Positions 25,030-33,132 of a stretch of DNA of 64,000 bases are shown in pieces; within the stretch, counting starts at the first letter, position 1, and every line of letters starts with the position of its first letter. The notes beneath the pieces were generated by a model. That model saw nothing but the letters and a program-made list of their open reading frames with translations. It was not told where the DNA came from and made no database searches. The translations under genes were made by a program, and so were the position numbers. Location: assembly GCA_963774305.1 (NCBI GenBank), contig CAVZEM010000011.1, positions 310,001 through 374,000 on the forward strand, read 5' to 3'. Origin of the DNA: DASUPK01 sp963774305. Its GTDB lineage: Bacteria > Actinomycetota > Thermoleophilia > Solirubrobacterales > 70-9.

Positions 25030-26034
25030 CTAGGCAACTATCTCGATCGCCTGGTCGCGCTTCGCCTCGTAGGGATCCTCGACGGCGAGCACTGCCTGGA
25101 GAGAGCGGATCGCGACCTCGAGCTGATCGAGATCCGGCTCGCGGGTGGTGAGGTTCTGGAGCATCAGGCCGGGCCACATCACGGCGCGAACCCAGCGCTT
25201 GTTGCGGTGCTTGCCCGCCCACTTGATGACCTCGTAGGAGAGCCCGGCGATCAGCGGGATGCCGAGGATGCGCGAGGCGACCAGCCAGTACCAGGCCGGC
25301 AGGCCGATCGGCGCGAAGACGAAGATCGCCAGCACCATCACGATCAGCAGGAAGCTGGTGCCGCACCGGGGGTGGAGCCGCGAGTACTCCTTTGCCCGAG
25401 TCGGGACGAGCTCGTCGCCGGCCTCGAAGCAGGAGATCGTCTTGTGCTCCGCCCCGTGGTACTGGAAGACCCGGCGCAGGTCGGGCAGCTTGCTGATCAG
25501 GGCGAGGTAACCGATGAAGATCGCGGTGCGCAGCACCCCCTCGACGAGCCAGAAGAGGATCGCGGAGCCCAGCCAATCCTTGATCAAGCTGGTGGCGCCG
25601 ACCGGAATGACGAAGAACAGCCCAACGGCCAGAAGCAGGGAGAAGAAGATCGTCAGGCCCCAGGTGAAGCCGCCGATCTCCTCCTCTTCCTCACCGTCGG
25701 CGAGCTGGGCGTTGGCCGAGATCGCCAACGCCCTGAAGCCGATCTTGAGCGACTCGGCGAGGGCCACGACCCCGCGGATGACCGGCAGGCGCAGGATCCG
25801 GCTGCGCTTCGCCCAAGAGACGATCGGCTCGGAGGTGACCTCGATGCGGCCCTCCGGCGTGCGGCAGGCGACCGACCAGGTCGAGACGCCGCGCATCATC
25901 ACTCCCTCGAGCACCGCCTGGCCGCCGATCGGGGCGTCGCCAACGGCGACCGGCTTCCCGTCCGGCATGCGCTCGGACTGGGCGGCGGCCTGCGGCCGCG
26001 TTCCGTTCGACGATGACGCGGGCTCGGTGCTCAA
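25030..26034 (-). CDS. DUF1385 family membrane protein
   Basis: This 334-residue protein has the DUF1385 hallmarks: IGGQAVLEGVMMRG near the N-terminus, FQYHGAEHKTISCFEAG, and SRLHPRCGTSFLL, with four or five membrane helices. The conserved His/Glu/Cys residues suggest metal binding but the function is not established. The gene commonly sits between rpmE and prfA in Gram-positives, as here. The TTG start (26034) overlaps the rpmE stop as TTGA; a start at a downstream ATG would remove only the variable Ser/Ala-rich N-terminus. Confidence 0.85.
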   Translation of the reverse strand: MSTEPASSSNGTRPQAAAQSERMPDGKPVAVGDAPIGGQAVLEGVMMRGVSTWSVACRTPEGRIEVTSEPIVSWAKRSRILRLPVIRGVVALAESLKIGFRALAISANAQLADGEEEEEIGGFTWGLTIFFSLLLAVGLFFVIPVGATSLIKDWLGSAILFWLVEGVLRTAIFIGYLALISKLPDLRRVFQYHGAEHKTISCFEAGDELVPTRAKEYSRLHPRCGTSFLLIVMVLAIFVFAPIGLPAWYWLVASRILGIPLIAGLSYEVIKWAGKHRNKRWVRAVMWPGLMLQNLTTREPDLDQLEVAIRSLQAVLAVEDPYEAKRDQAIEIVA

Positions 26035-26237
26035 CGGGCGCGCTTGGCGGCCCGGCGACGGAACCGCTCGACCCTGCCGCCGGTGTCAACCAGCTTCTGC
26101 TTGCCCGTGTAGAACGGATGGCACTGCGAGCAGATCTCCACGTGCAGCTCGGGCTTCGTGGAGCGCGTATAGAAGTCGTTTCCGCACGAGCAATGGACGT
26201 GCGAGAGGACGTATTCGGGATGGATTTCGGTCTTCAT
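26031..26237 (-). CDS. rpmE: 50S ribosomal protein L31, zinc-binding form
   Basis: The 68-residue protein MKTEIHPEYVLSHVHCSCGN has the four Cys of the C+ type (CSCG and CSQC), which bind zinc. L31 sits at the central protuberance and contacts the 30S head. The ATG at 26237 is required by the family start. The stop overlaps the DUF1385 start, so this is the first gene of the rpmE-DUF1385 unit. Confidence 0.96.
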   Translation of the reverse strand: MKTEIHPEYVLSHVHCSCGNDFYTRSTKPELHVEICSQCHPFYTGKQKLVDTGGRVERFRRRAAKRAR

Positions 26238-26315
26238 CTCGTTCAAGTCTAGCCAGGCTCCAGAACACGGCCGAGGGCCGAAAGCTGCGGCCCCGCCTGT
26301 GTGCGCCGACTCACG

Positions 26316-26345
26316 TTGACATACAGACTGTAGGTCAGATATACA
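26316..26345 (+). promoter_or_regulatory. Sigma70-like promoter of the SnoaL/hydrolase operon
   Basis: TTGACA (26316-26321) and TATACA (26340-26345) with an 18-base spacer lie 40 bases upstream of the ATG at 26385. Both boxes are covered by the palindromes at 26320-26358, a classical repressor layout. Confidence 0.6.
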
Positions 26346-26358
26346 TACAGGCTGTATG
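26320..26358. promoter_or_regulatory. Two tandem palindromic operators (CATACAG-N-CTGTATG)
   Basis: The downstream copy, 26344-26358, is a perfect 15-base palindrome (CATACAG, G, CTGTATG). The upstream copy, 26320-26334, matches except for one base (CATACAG, A, CTGTAGG). Centres are 24 bases apart. They overlap the -35 and -10 boxes. The format suits TetR- or GntR-type repressors; none is encoded next to it. Confidence 0.65.
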
Positions 26359-26384
26359 CGAATTCGATCGAGAAGGGACGCCCG

Positions 26385-26825
26385 ATGACCACCGCCACCG
26401 ACACCAATACCGCGATCCAGATGCTCGCCCAGCGCTACGGCGAGGCTTGGAACCGCCAGGACCTCGACGCGATCATGGACTTGCACACTGACGACTGCGT
26501 CTTCACCGCGTTCGCCGCCGGGTCTCCCCTGGCCAGGGGCAAGGAGGCGGTACGCGAGGCCTTCGCCGGCTACATCGCGATGATGCCCGACATCCACTTC
26601 GCCGAGCGTTCCCTGCAGCTCGGCGACGACCACTGGGTGCTCGAGTCGACGATGAGCGGGACCGTTGAGCAGGCGATTGAGGTCGACGGGGAGGAAATCG
26701 GCATCCGTGGTGCTCGGGTGCAGGTTCCGTGCGTCGACGTGATCGAGGTCCGCGACGGCCTGATCGCCAGCAAGCACACCTACCTCGACTCGATAACCAT
26801 GCAGCGCCAGCTGGGAGGCGAATAG
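26385..26825 (+). CDS. SnoaL-like (NTF2-fold) protein
   Basis: At 146 residues the pattern is typical: QMLAQRYGEAWNRQDLDAIMDLHTDDCVF, then AREGK-type 'LARGKEAVREAFAGYIAMMPDIHF' and strands ending in HTYLDS. It may bind or transform a small hydrophobic compound; no catalytic residues can be assigned. It is the first gene of an operon under the 26316 promoter. GAAGGG before the ATG is a suitable ribosome site. Its TAG stop overlaps the next gene's GTG. Confidence 0.75.
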   Translation: MTTATDTNTAIQMLAQRYGEAWNRQDLDAIMDLHTDDCVFTAFAAGSPLARGKEAVREAFAGYIAMMPDIHFAERSLQLGDDHWVLESTMSGTVEQAIEVDGEEIGIRGARVQVPCVDVIEVRDGLIASKHTYLDSITMQRQLGGE

Positions 26826-27307
26826 TGACCACCGCGACCGCCAACGGATCAGCAACGAACACGGAGGCCCAAGCGTGGGTCGAGATGTTCACCGAGGGCT
26901 GGGCCAACCCGGTGGATGCGGACACCTTCTGCGATCACTTCGAACCCCACTTCCAGCCCGAGGTGCGCATGATCCAGCCATCGGTGCGGCCGATCGTCGG
27001 GAAGCAGGCCTTTCGCGAGGAGTTCGCCCGGCCGCTCTTCGACCTTGTACCGGACCTGCATGGGATCGTCGAGAACTGGGCATCCCGTGGCGACGTGGTC
27101 TACATCGAGCTGCGGCTGGAGGGAACCATCGGTGGTCGCCCATTCACGATGCACAGCTGCGACCGGGTCAAGCTCCGAGACGGCAAGGCCGTCGAGCGGT
27201 TCGCCTACCTCGACGCGACCCCGCTGGTCAAGACCGTGGCACTCAGCCCGCGCTCCTGGCCGAAGTTCCTGAAGACACAGCTCCGTAGCCTGAGGAGGCC
27301 CGCATGA
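26825..27307 (+). CDS. SnoaL-like (NTF2-fold) protein
   Basis: The 160-residue protein begins at GTG 26825 (overlapping the previous stop), preceded by GGGAGG. Core: WVEMFTEGWANPVDADTFCDHFEPHF, VGKQAFREEFARPLFDLVPDLHG, FTMHSCDRVKLRDGKAVERFAYLD. It resembles polyketide cyclase/limonene-epoxide-hydrolase-fold proteins. Position between another SnoaL gene and an alpha/beta hydrolase suggests consecutive steps on one substrate. Its stop overlaps the hydrolase start by 4 bases. Confidence 0.75.
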   Translation: MTTATANGSATNTEAQAWVEMFTEGWANPVDADTFCDHFEPHFQPEVRMIQPSVRPIVGKQAFREEFARPLFDLVPDLHGIVENWASRGDVVYIELRLEGTIGGRPFTMHSCDRVKLRDGKAVERFAYLDATPLVKTVALSPRSWPKFLKTQLRSLRRPA

Positions 27308-28155
27308 TCAAGCTCCCACAGGGGAACATCCACTACCGCGAGTCGGGCGAGGGCCCTCCCATCGTCTTCGCGCACGGCCTGCTCGTCGATGGACGGCTCT
27401 GGCGCAAGGTGACTCCGTTGCTGGAGGACCGTTTCCGCTGCATCGTCCCCGAGCTCCCGCTCGGCTCTCATCCGGAGCCGCTCAATCCGGACGCCGACCT
27501 CTCTCCCCCGGGGCTCGCGCGGATCGTCGCGGGCTTCCTCGAGGGGCTCGACCTGCAGGACGTCACCCTCGTCGGCAACGACACCGGCGGGGCCATCTCC
27601 CAGATCACTGCGGCCAACCACCCCGAGCGGATCGGCAGGCTGCTGTTGACCAACTGCGACGCGTTCGAGAACTTCCTGCCGCCGGCCTTCCGTCCCCTGC
27701 AGTGGGCCGCGAAGGTGCCCGGCGGCCTGACGGGGATGATGGCCGGAATGCGCTTCGCGGCCCTTCGCAGGCTGCCGATCGCCTACGGCTGGCTGATCAA
27801 GCGCGACTTCGCAGGCGCGCCGACTCGCGACTGGGTCGACCCCTATCTGACGAACAAGGGCGTGCGCCGCGACACCATCAAGGTCCTGAAGGGCATCGAT
27901 CCGAAGTACACCTTCGAAGCCGCCGAGAAGCTGCGCACCTTCGACCGCCCGGCGATGCTGGCCTGGGCCGTCGAGGACCGCTTCTTCAAGCTCCCCTTCG
28001 CGGAGCGGCTGGCAGCGACGATCCCCGGTGCCACGCTCGAGAAGATCGAGGACTCCTACACGTTCGTCTCGGAGGATCAGCCCGAGCGGCTCGCCGAGCT
28101 GATCGGCGCGTTCGCCGGAACCGTCAGCAGCCCCGCAGCTTCCGCGTCAGGCTGA
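27304..28155 (+). CDS. Alpha/beta hydrolase with Asp nucleophile (haloalkane dehalogenase/epoxide hydrolase-like)
   Basis: This 283-residue hydrolase has the oxyanion segment FAHGLLVDGRLWRK and the nucleophile elbow LVGNDTGGA, in which Asp93 replaces Ser, as in dehalogenases and epoxide hydrolases. The acid is probably in AWAVEDRFFKLPF. The catalytic His is expected near 'EKIEDSYTFVSEDQPERL', where none is found; Tyr/Thr occupy the place. So the enzyme may be unusual or act only as an acyl-enzyme trap. It ends the SnoaL operon and overlaps the sulfatase gene tail to tail by 32 bases. Confidence 0.78.
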   Translation: MIKLPQGNIHYRESGEGPPIVFAHGLLVDGRLWRKVTPLLEDRFRCIVPELPLGSHPEPLNPDADLSPPGLARIVAGFLEGLDLQDVTLVGNDTGGAISQITAANHPERIGRLLLTNCDAFENFLPPAFRPLQWAAKVPGGLTGMMAGMRFAALRRLPIAYGWLIKRDFAGAPTRDWVDPYLTNKGVRRDTIKVLKGIDPKYTFEAAEKLRTFDRPAMLAWAVEDRFFKLPFAERLAATIPGATLEKIEDSYTFVSEDQPERLAELIGAFAGTVSSPAASASG

Positions 28156-29923
28156 CCTTCCGCCCGTCGAGGGAGCTCGCCACGGCCTCCACCTTCTCGC
28201 CGGATGAGGGGCGGTGCAGGCCGATGTGGATCGGCGGATTCGCGTCGCTTCCGATCTTCCTGCCGCGCAGGTAGAAGGCGGCCTCCTGTGCGTCGCCCTT
28301 ACCGGCGACCAGGGCGGTCGAGCAGTTCCGGGTCTTCAGCTTCAGCGCCGGCTTCGTCCGGCAGGTCCGCCCGGCGCAATTCGCCAGCCCGCCGAGCAGG
28401 CGCTGGAGCGAAGCCTTGACCGCCGCGTACGCCGGGTTGCTTGCCGCGTTCTGCAGCTCGAACGGATCGTTCCGCAGGTCGTACAGCTCCTGCTCGCCGG
28501 TGCCGTAGTTGGCGTAGAGGTAGCGATCCGTGCGCACGCCCTGGTAGTTGAGCGGCGGGTCTTCGGGATCCTCGAGGGTGTCGGGCGTGAAGTAGGTCTC
28601 CAGGTCCATCCCGCGGCCCGGCCAGTAGCGCTTCTTCTTCATGATCGGGACGAGGGACATCCCGTCCTCCTTGCGTCCGGCCTTGGCGTGCGCGAAGTCC
28701 AGGATCGTCTCGGTCAGGTCGACGTTGCCGACCGGCTGGCTGCGGTGAACTCCCTTCGGCATTCCCGGTGCCCGGATCTCCAGGGGCACCCGGATCGACG
28801 GCTCATACAGCCGGACCTTGCCCTGCGGCACGCGGTGCTCGCCGTGGAAGAAGCCGTTGTCCGAGGTGAACATGAGGACGGTGTTCTTGAGCTCGCCCTC
28901 ATGCTGGAGGGTGCTGACCACGTTCTGGACCAGGTCGTCGACACCGAGCACCGCCTCAGCGCGGGCGCGGTAGCGGGCGTCGACCGCGTCCTGCTGGCTT
29001 GCGTTGAGCAGCGGAAGGTCCTTGACGTTGGAGGGCTTGTCCGAGACGTCGGCCTCGTTGAAGTCCGGATTGCGCGGCGCGTTGAGTCCCGCGAAATGCC
29101 CTTGGTAGCGCGGGGCGGCGCGCGGGTTGTCCCCGTTGCAGCTGCACGCGGCCGCCTCCGCGTGCGGGTCACGCGGCGCGACGGAGAGATAGAAGGGCTT
29201 GTTGCTCGGCGCCCGGCGACGGATGAAGTCGGCGGCCTTCTCCGAATAGACGTCGGTCTGGTAGGTGGCAGGATCGACCACGTCGGGGGTGCTGCCGTAG
29301 TGGACGATCTGGCCGTTCTCGTTGAGCGTGTAACCGTAGGCGGTGTAGGTGCCGCCGGTGAACTGGTCCGGGTTGTCGATCGACCCGTACCACTCGTTCC
29401 ACCCCGGCGGCACGTCCGTGTCCGGGCCGGTGGCGCCGTAGCCGTTCAGGAACTTGCCGATGTGGGCCGTGTAGTAGCCGGCTCGCTGCAGCCAGACCGG
29501 CATCGTGTTGCCGAGGGTCGGCGCGAGCTTGCTGTAGCCCCCGGAGGGGAGCTGGTTTCCCCGGACGCCGTGGTTGTGCGCGTACTGCCCGGTCAGCATC
29601 GTGGAGCGGGACGGACAGCAGAGCGAGTAGTTGACGAACGAGTTGTCGAAGGTGACGCCCTTCGCGGCGATGTCGGCGTTCGTCTTGGAGAGGAACTGCT
29701 GCAGGTTGACCGACTGGTCGTCGTCCATGATCAGGACGATGTTCGGCCGCTTCTGCTTGGCGGCGGGGCGCTTCTTCGCCTCGCTGCCGCCCGGGGCGAG
29801 GCCGACGGCGGCGCAGAGCAGTGCCGCGACGAGCGCAGCCGGGGTGACCCTCCTGCCGGTCACCGGCCCTGAATCCGCTCTGTGCGCTGCCCCCTTCCCC
29901 ACGCCCCCATAAAACCGATTCAC
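28124..29923 (-). CDS. Secreted sulfatase (formylglycine type)
   Basis: This 599-residue protein has a signal/membrane segment (about 27-45) and the sulfatase N-terminal fold: PNIVLIMDDDQS metal site, the FGly motif CCPSR with Cys102 as the modified residue, TGQYAHNHGV, IGKFLNGYG and TSDNGFFHGEHR. The C-terminal 120 residues are not typical: they follow LYDLRNDPFELQN and contain paired cysteines (NCAGRTCRT, final RGC). Substrate unknown; enzymes with 'LCCPSR' include heparan-type sulfatases. No formylglycine-generating enzyme is in the window. Confidence 0.88.
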   Translation of the reverse strand: MNRFYGGVGKGAAHRADSGPVTGRRVTPAALVAALLCAAVGLAPGGSEAKKRPAAKQKRPNIVLIMDDDQSVNLQQFLSKTNADIAAKGVTFDNSFVNYSLCCPSRSTMLTGQYAHNHGVRGNQLPSGGYSKLAPTLGNTMPVWLQRAGYYTAHIGKFLNGYGATGPDTDVPPGWNEWYGSIDNPDQFTGGTYTAYGYTLNENGQIVHYGSTPDVVDPATYQTDVYSEKAADFIRRRAPSNKPFYLSVAPRDPHAEAAACSCNGDNPRAAPRYQGHFAGLNAPRNPDFNEADVSDKPSNVKDLPLLNASQQDAVDARYRARAEAVLGVDDLVQNVVSTLQHEGELKNTVLMFTSDNGFFHGEHRVPQGKVRLYEPSIRVPLEIRAPGMPKGVHRSQPVGNVDLTETILDFAHAKAGRKEDGMSLVPIMKKKRYWPGRGMDLETYFTPDTLEDPEDPPLNYQGVRTDRYLYANYGTGEQELYDLRNDPFELQNAASNPAYAAVKASLQRLLGGLANCAGRTCRTKPALKLKTRNCSTALVAGKGDAQEAAFYLRGRKIGSDANPPIHIGLHRPSSGEKVEAVASSLDGRKVSLTRKLRGC

Positions 29924-29958
29924 GGGCGGCGAGTTGCGGTACCCGAAAGCTGCATCCT

Positions 29959-30639
29959 GTGCCCGCGAGCCGGGCTAATGTACGGCCCGTGGTTGAACCT
30001 GGGGAGGTGACCGACAAGATCTCCGTAGTTCTTGCGGACGATCACGCCGTGGTCCGGAGCGCTCTGCGCCTGATGCTCGAGCGCGAGCCCGATATCGAGG
30101 TGGTCGCCGAGGCGGGTGACGCGGATTCCGCCAGCCGCTACGTCAGCGGCCACCACCCCAAGGTCCTGATCCTCGACATCAACATGCCCGGCGGCTCGGG
30201 ACTCGCGGCGATTCCCTCGATTCGCGAACAGTGCCCGGGCACGGAGATCGTCGTGCTGACGATGCAGGATGAGACCGCCTTCGCCCGCGAGGCGCTGCAG
30301 GCGGGCGTGCTCGGCTACATCCTCAAGGAGGCCGCGAGCGAGGAGCTGGTCAAGGCAGTCAGGATGGCCGCGGAGGGACGTACCTACCTCCAGCCCGAGC
30401 TCGGAGCAAGGCTGGCGGCCGAGCCTGACGCGGCGACGCCCGACGATCTCTCGGAGCGCGAGCTGGAGGTCCTCCGGCTGATCGCGCTCGGGCACACCAA
30501 TAACGAGATCGCGGAGCAGCTCTACCTGAGCGTGCGCACCGTCGAGTCCCACCGCGCGCACATCCAGCAGAAGCTGGCGATGACCACCCGCTCGGAGCTC
30601 GTTCGCTACGCGATCGAGCGCGGGCTGATCGACGTCTAG
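29959..30639 (+). CDS. NarL/FixJ-type response regulator
   Basis: The protein has a receiver domain (VVLADDHAVVRSALRLML, Asp in LILDINMPGGSG, VVLTM, ILKEA) and a LuxR-type helix-turn-helix (DLSERELEVLRLIALGHTNNEIAEQLYLSVRTVESHRAHIQQKL). The longest frame starts at 29959 (226 residues), but family similarity begins at the GTG at 30007 (VTDKISVVL), and GTG 29989 is another option. The histidine kinase gene converges 33 bases downstream; both belong to the NarL class and are probably partners. Confidence 0.88.
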   Translation: MPASRANVRPVVEPGEVTDKISVVLADDHAVVRSALRLMLEREPDIEVVAEAGDADSASRYVSGHHPKVLILDINMPGGSGLAAIPSIREQCPGTEIVVLTMQDETAFAREALQAGVLGYILKEAASEELVKAVRMAAEGRTYLQPELGARLAAEPDAATPDDLSERELEVLRLIALGHTNNEIAEQLYLSVRTVESHRAHIQQKLAMTTRSELVRYAIERGLIDV

Positions 30640-30671
30640 CGGCCACCAGGCCGCTCCACTGGCGAAGCCGG

Positions 30672-32180
30672 TTATTCGTCTTCCGATCGGGTGAGGAGCG
30701 GGATCTCGGCCCGCATCCGCGTCCCGGACCCCCTGGTCGAGGTGACCTCCAGCGTGCCGCCGAGCAGCGCGGCCCGCTCTCGCATGCCGACCAGACCGAA
30801 GCCCTCCCGCACCAATGAGGGCTCGAAGCCCACCCCGTCGTCGCGGACCTCGATCTCAATCGCGCCGCGCTGGGCGCGCACGGTCAGGTCCGCTCGCCGC
30901 GCCATCGAGTGCTTGGAGACGTTGTTGAGCGCCTCCTGGACGAGCCGATAGACCGCCGTCTCGAGGATCGGCGTGGGCCGGGCCTCCTCGTCGCGAGGCA
31001 ACTCCAGGTCGCAGTCGACCTCCAGGCCCGCGGCCTGCTGGTGCTGCTCCGCGAGGGCCTGCAGGGCGGCCTCCAGCCCGATCGTGTCCAGCGAGGCGGG
31101 TCGCAGCTCCGTGATCAGCCGGCGCAGCTTCACGATCTCGTCGTCGATCTGCTCGACGGCGGCCTGGCCCGTCGCCTTGAGCGCCTCGGGACCCTCCTCG
31201 CGCACCGCCGAGGACAGGCGCATCCGCAGCACTGCGAGCGCCTGAAGGGTCTCGTCGTGCAGCTCGCGAGCCCAGCGGCTGCGCTCCTGCTCCGCCGCGT
31301 CGATCGTGTTCTGCAGGCGCTCCTCCGCCATCGACCGGGCGGTCGCGACCCCCGTCGCGGCGCTGGCCGCAAAGGCCTCGAGCATGCGCTGGTCCTCGTC
31401 GTCGAAGCGGCCGCGTTCCCCGATGCGGTCCAGTGCGACGACCACGCCCAGGGGGTCCCCGCGGAAGATGAGGGGCGCGAGGAGCGCGCGGCCGCTCTCC
31501 TTGGCGCCCAGATCCGCCCCGGTGAAACTGCCGAGCAGAACCTGCTCCGAGGCCTCGTGCGCCCGGATTCGCAGCTCCGATACCTGCGGGTCAAGACCGC
31601 CCGCGACGGCCGCGGTTGCCCCGACGACCAGGTCCTCGCCCTCGCGCAGCATGATGATCAGCGCCCTGGCCTCGACCAGTGCCCGGCCCCGCTCGACGAT
31701 CGCCTCCAGGACCCTTTCGAGATCCGTCTCGCCACCGACGGCGATCGCGACGTCGGTCGCTGCCTGCAGGCGCCGCACCGCCCGGCGAAGATCGTCCCGG
31801 TCCCGTCGCCGGTCGGTGATGTCACGGATCGCCGCCAAGGCCATCATCCCGCTGTCGGTGGCGACGGTGGAAAGTGAGATCTCGCAGGGAAACTCGGTGC
31901 CGTCCTTGCGGCGGGCGTAGAGGTCGAGGCCGGCGCCCATGGGACGCGTGCGCGGGGCGTCGAAATAGCGATCCCGATGGCCGACGTGGGTGCGGCGGAC
32001 GCTGTCGGGCACCAGCATCTCGACCTGCTCGCCGATGAGCTCGTCCCGCGTGTAGCCGAAGACCGCCTGCGTTCGCGAGTTGACGAGCTTGATCTCTCCC
32101 GTCTCGTCGACTCCGATGACTGCATCGGGCGCGAACTCGAGGAACTCACGCTCGAGCGTCTGGCTTCTGTGGTCCGGCAC
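30672..32180 (-). CDS. PAS-GAF sensor histidine kinase, NarX/DesK class
   Basis: This soluble kinase of 502 residues has a PAS domain (residues about 10-125, APDAVIGVDETGEIKLVNSR), a GAF domain (about 150-300), the HisKA_3 box ERSRWARELHDETLQAL with the phospho-His, and an HATPase (LVQEALNNVSKHSMA, RDDGVGFEP, GLVGMRERAALLGG). No membrane helix is seen, so it senses an internal signal such as redox, gas or a small ligand. The start is GTG. It converges with the NarL-type regulator. Confidence 0.9.
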   Translation of the reverse strand: MPDHRSQTLEREFLEFAPDAVIGVDETGEIKLVNSRTQAVFGYTRDELIGEQVEMLVPDSVRRTHVGHRDRYFDAPRTRPMGAGLDLYARRKDGTEFPCEISLSTVATDSGMMALAAIRDITDRRRDRDDLRRAVRRLQAATDVAIAVGGETDLERVLEAIVERGRALVEARALIIMLREGEDLVVGATAAVAGGLDPQVSELRIRAHEASEQVLLGSFTGADLGAKESGRALLAPLIFRGDPLGVVVALDRIGERGRFDDEDQRMLEAFAASAATGVATARSMAEERLQNTIDAAEQERSRWARELHDETLQALAVLRMRLSSAVREEGPEALKATGQAAVEQIDDEIVKLRRLITELRPASLDTIGLEAALQALAEQHQQAAGLEVDCDLELPRDEEARPTPILETAVYRLVQEALNNVSKHSMARRADLTVRAQRGAIEIEVRDDGVGFEPSLVREGFGLVGMRERAALLGGTLEVTSTRGSGTRMRAEIPLLTRSEDE

Positions 32181-32224
32181 GTGGCGAGCATAGATCAGTC
32201 CATGGCGGGTAGCCGTCAGTAGTC

Positions 32225-32664
32225 ATGCGCGGCCGATTTCACCTGGCAGTTGTGTGCCTCGCCGCCGCTTCGGCCACTGTCATGCTGGCCCTCGGCTGCG
32301 GCGGTGGCAGCGACTCGGCGACCCTCGAGCAGCACACCTCCTCGACCGGAGCCCCCTGGGTGGCGCGACGGAGCAGCCCCTGTCCCCCGCCGAGCAGCAT
32401 GGGCGAGAGCTGTTCGTCTCGCACTGCGGCTCCTGCCACACGTTCCACGCTGCGGGCACCGTGGGTCAGATTGGCCCGAACCTCGACGACATCGCCGTCA
32501 ACGAAGCCGACGTCCTGCGCGCGATCCGGACCGGCGGCGGCAGCCACAGCCACGGCACGGGCGGGCGCACCGGCAACATGCCGCCGAATCTCGTGACCGG
32601 CAGGGACGCTCAGGACGTGGCGGCGTTCGTAGCGGCGAACGCCTCCGGAAGCTCCACGCCCTAG
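32225..32664 (+). CDS. Cytochrome c lipoprotein, apparent frameshift
   Basis: The start MRGRFHLAVVCLAAASATVM leads to a lipobox (LALGC), then a Gly/Ser linker. The cytochrome part, with heme motif CGSCH and a late Met ligand in GNMPPN, lies in the neighbouring frame and ends at 32664. Adding one C to the C5 at 32352-32356 joins them as TGAPLGGATEQPLSPAEQ. The family is small periplasmic/exposed c-type cytochromes that pass electrons to oxidases. Neither frame alone makes sense, so a sequencing indel is likely. Confidence 0.7.
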
Positions 32665-33065
32665 TCGGAGTCCTCCGCTTCGAGCACGAACAGCTCCACC
32701 GCGAAATCCGGGCTCTGGCGATTGGCGCTCAGGAATGCCGAGACCTTGCGCCCGGTGAGCGTCTCGATGGTCGTGACGAAGCGCTCCTCCATGCTGTCCT
32801 GCCAGACCTGCCGAGCGCTGCGAACGTCGTACCACTTGCCGGCCTCGAACATCGTCTTCTCGCTGGGCGTGTAGCCCTCCCCGAGGACGACGATGACGAG
32901 ATTTGGCTCCAGATAGGTGCGGCAATGGGTCGGGCCCCTGCCGAAGTGCTCCTTGTACAGGCCGACCATCGCGTTCGAGATGTCGGAGCGAAGAGCGCCT
33001 TGACCGTCCGCCACAGGCTCACGCATCTGCGCGGCATCGTCGGGGTGCATCTCGTGACTCTCCAC
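32661..33065 (-). CDS. DUF2294 (MpsC-like) protein
   Basis: The 134-residue protein has NAMVGLYKEHFGRGPTHCRTYLEPNLVIVVLGEGYTPSEKTM and LTGRKVSAFLSANRQSPDFAVELFVLE, diagnostic of DUF2294. The family is named from MpsC of the staphylococcal MpsABC Na+/bicarbonate membrane-potential system, but most members occur without MpsAB, as here, and have no proven function. Small and soluble. The stop overlaps the cytochrome gene by 4 bases. Confidence 0.8.
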   Translation of the reverse strand: MESHEMHPDDAAQMREPVADGQGALRSDISNAMVGLYKEHFGRGPTHCRTYLEPNLVIVVLGEGYTPSEKTMFEAGKWYDVRSARQVWQDSMEERFVTTIETLTGRKVSAFLSANRQSPDFAVELFVLEAEDSD

Positions 33066-33132
33066 CGCTCTTCCTCTCGTCGGACGACAGCTCGAGACTC
33101 GCCGGTGAATTGTTCATCCTAGACCGCGTCAC

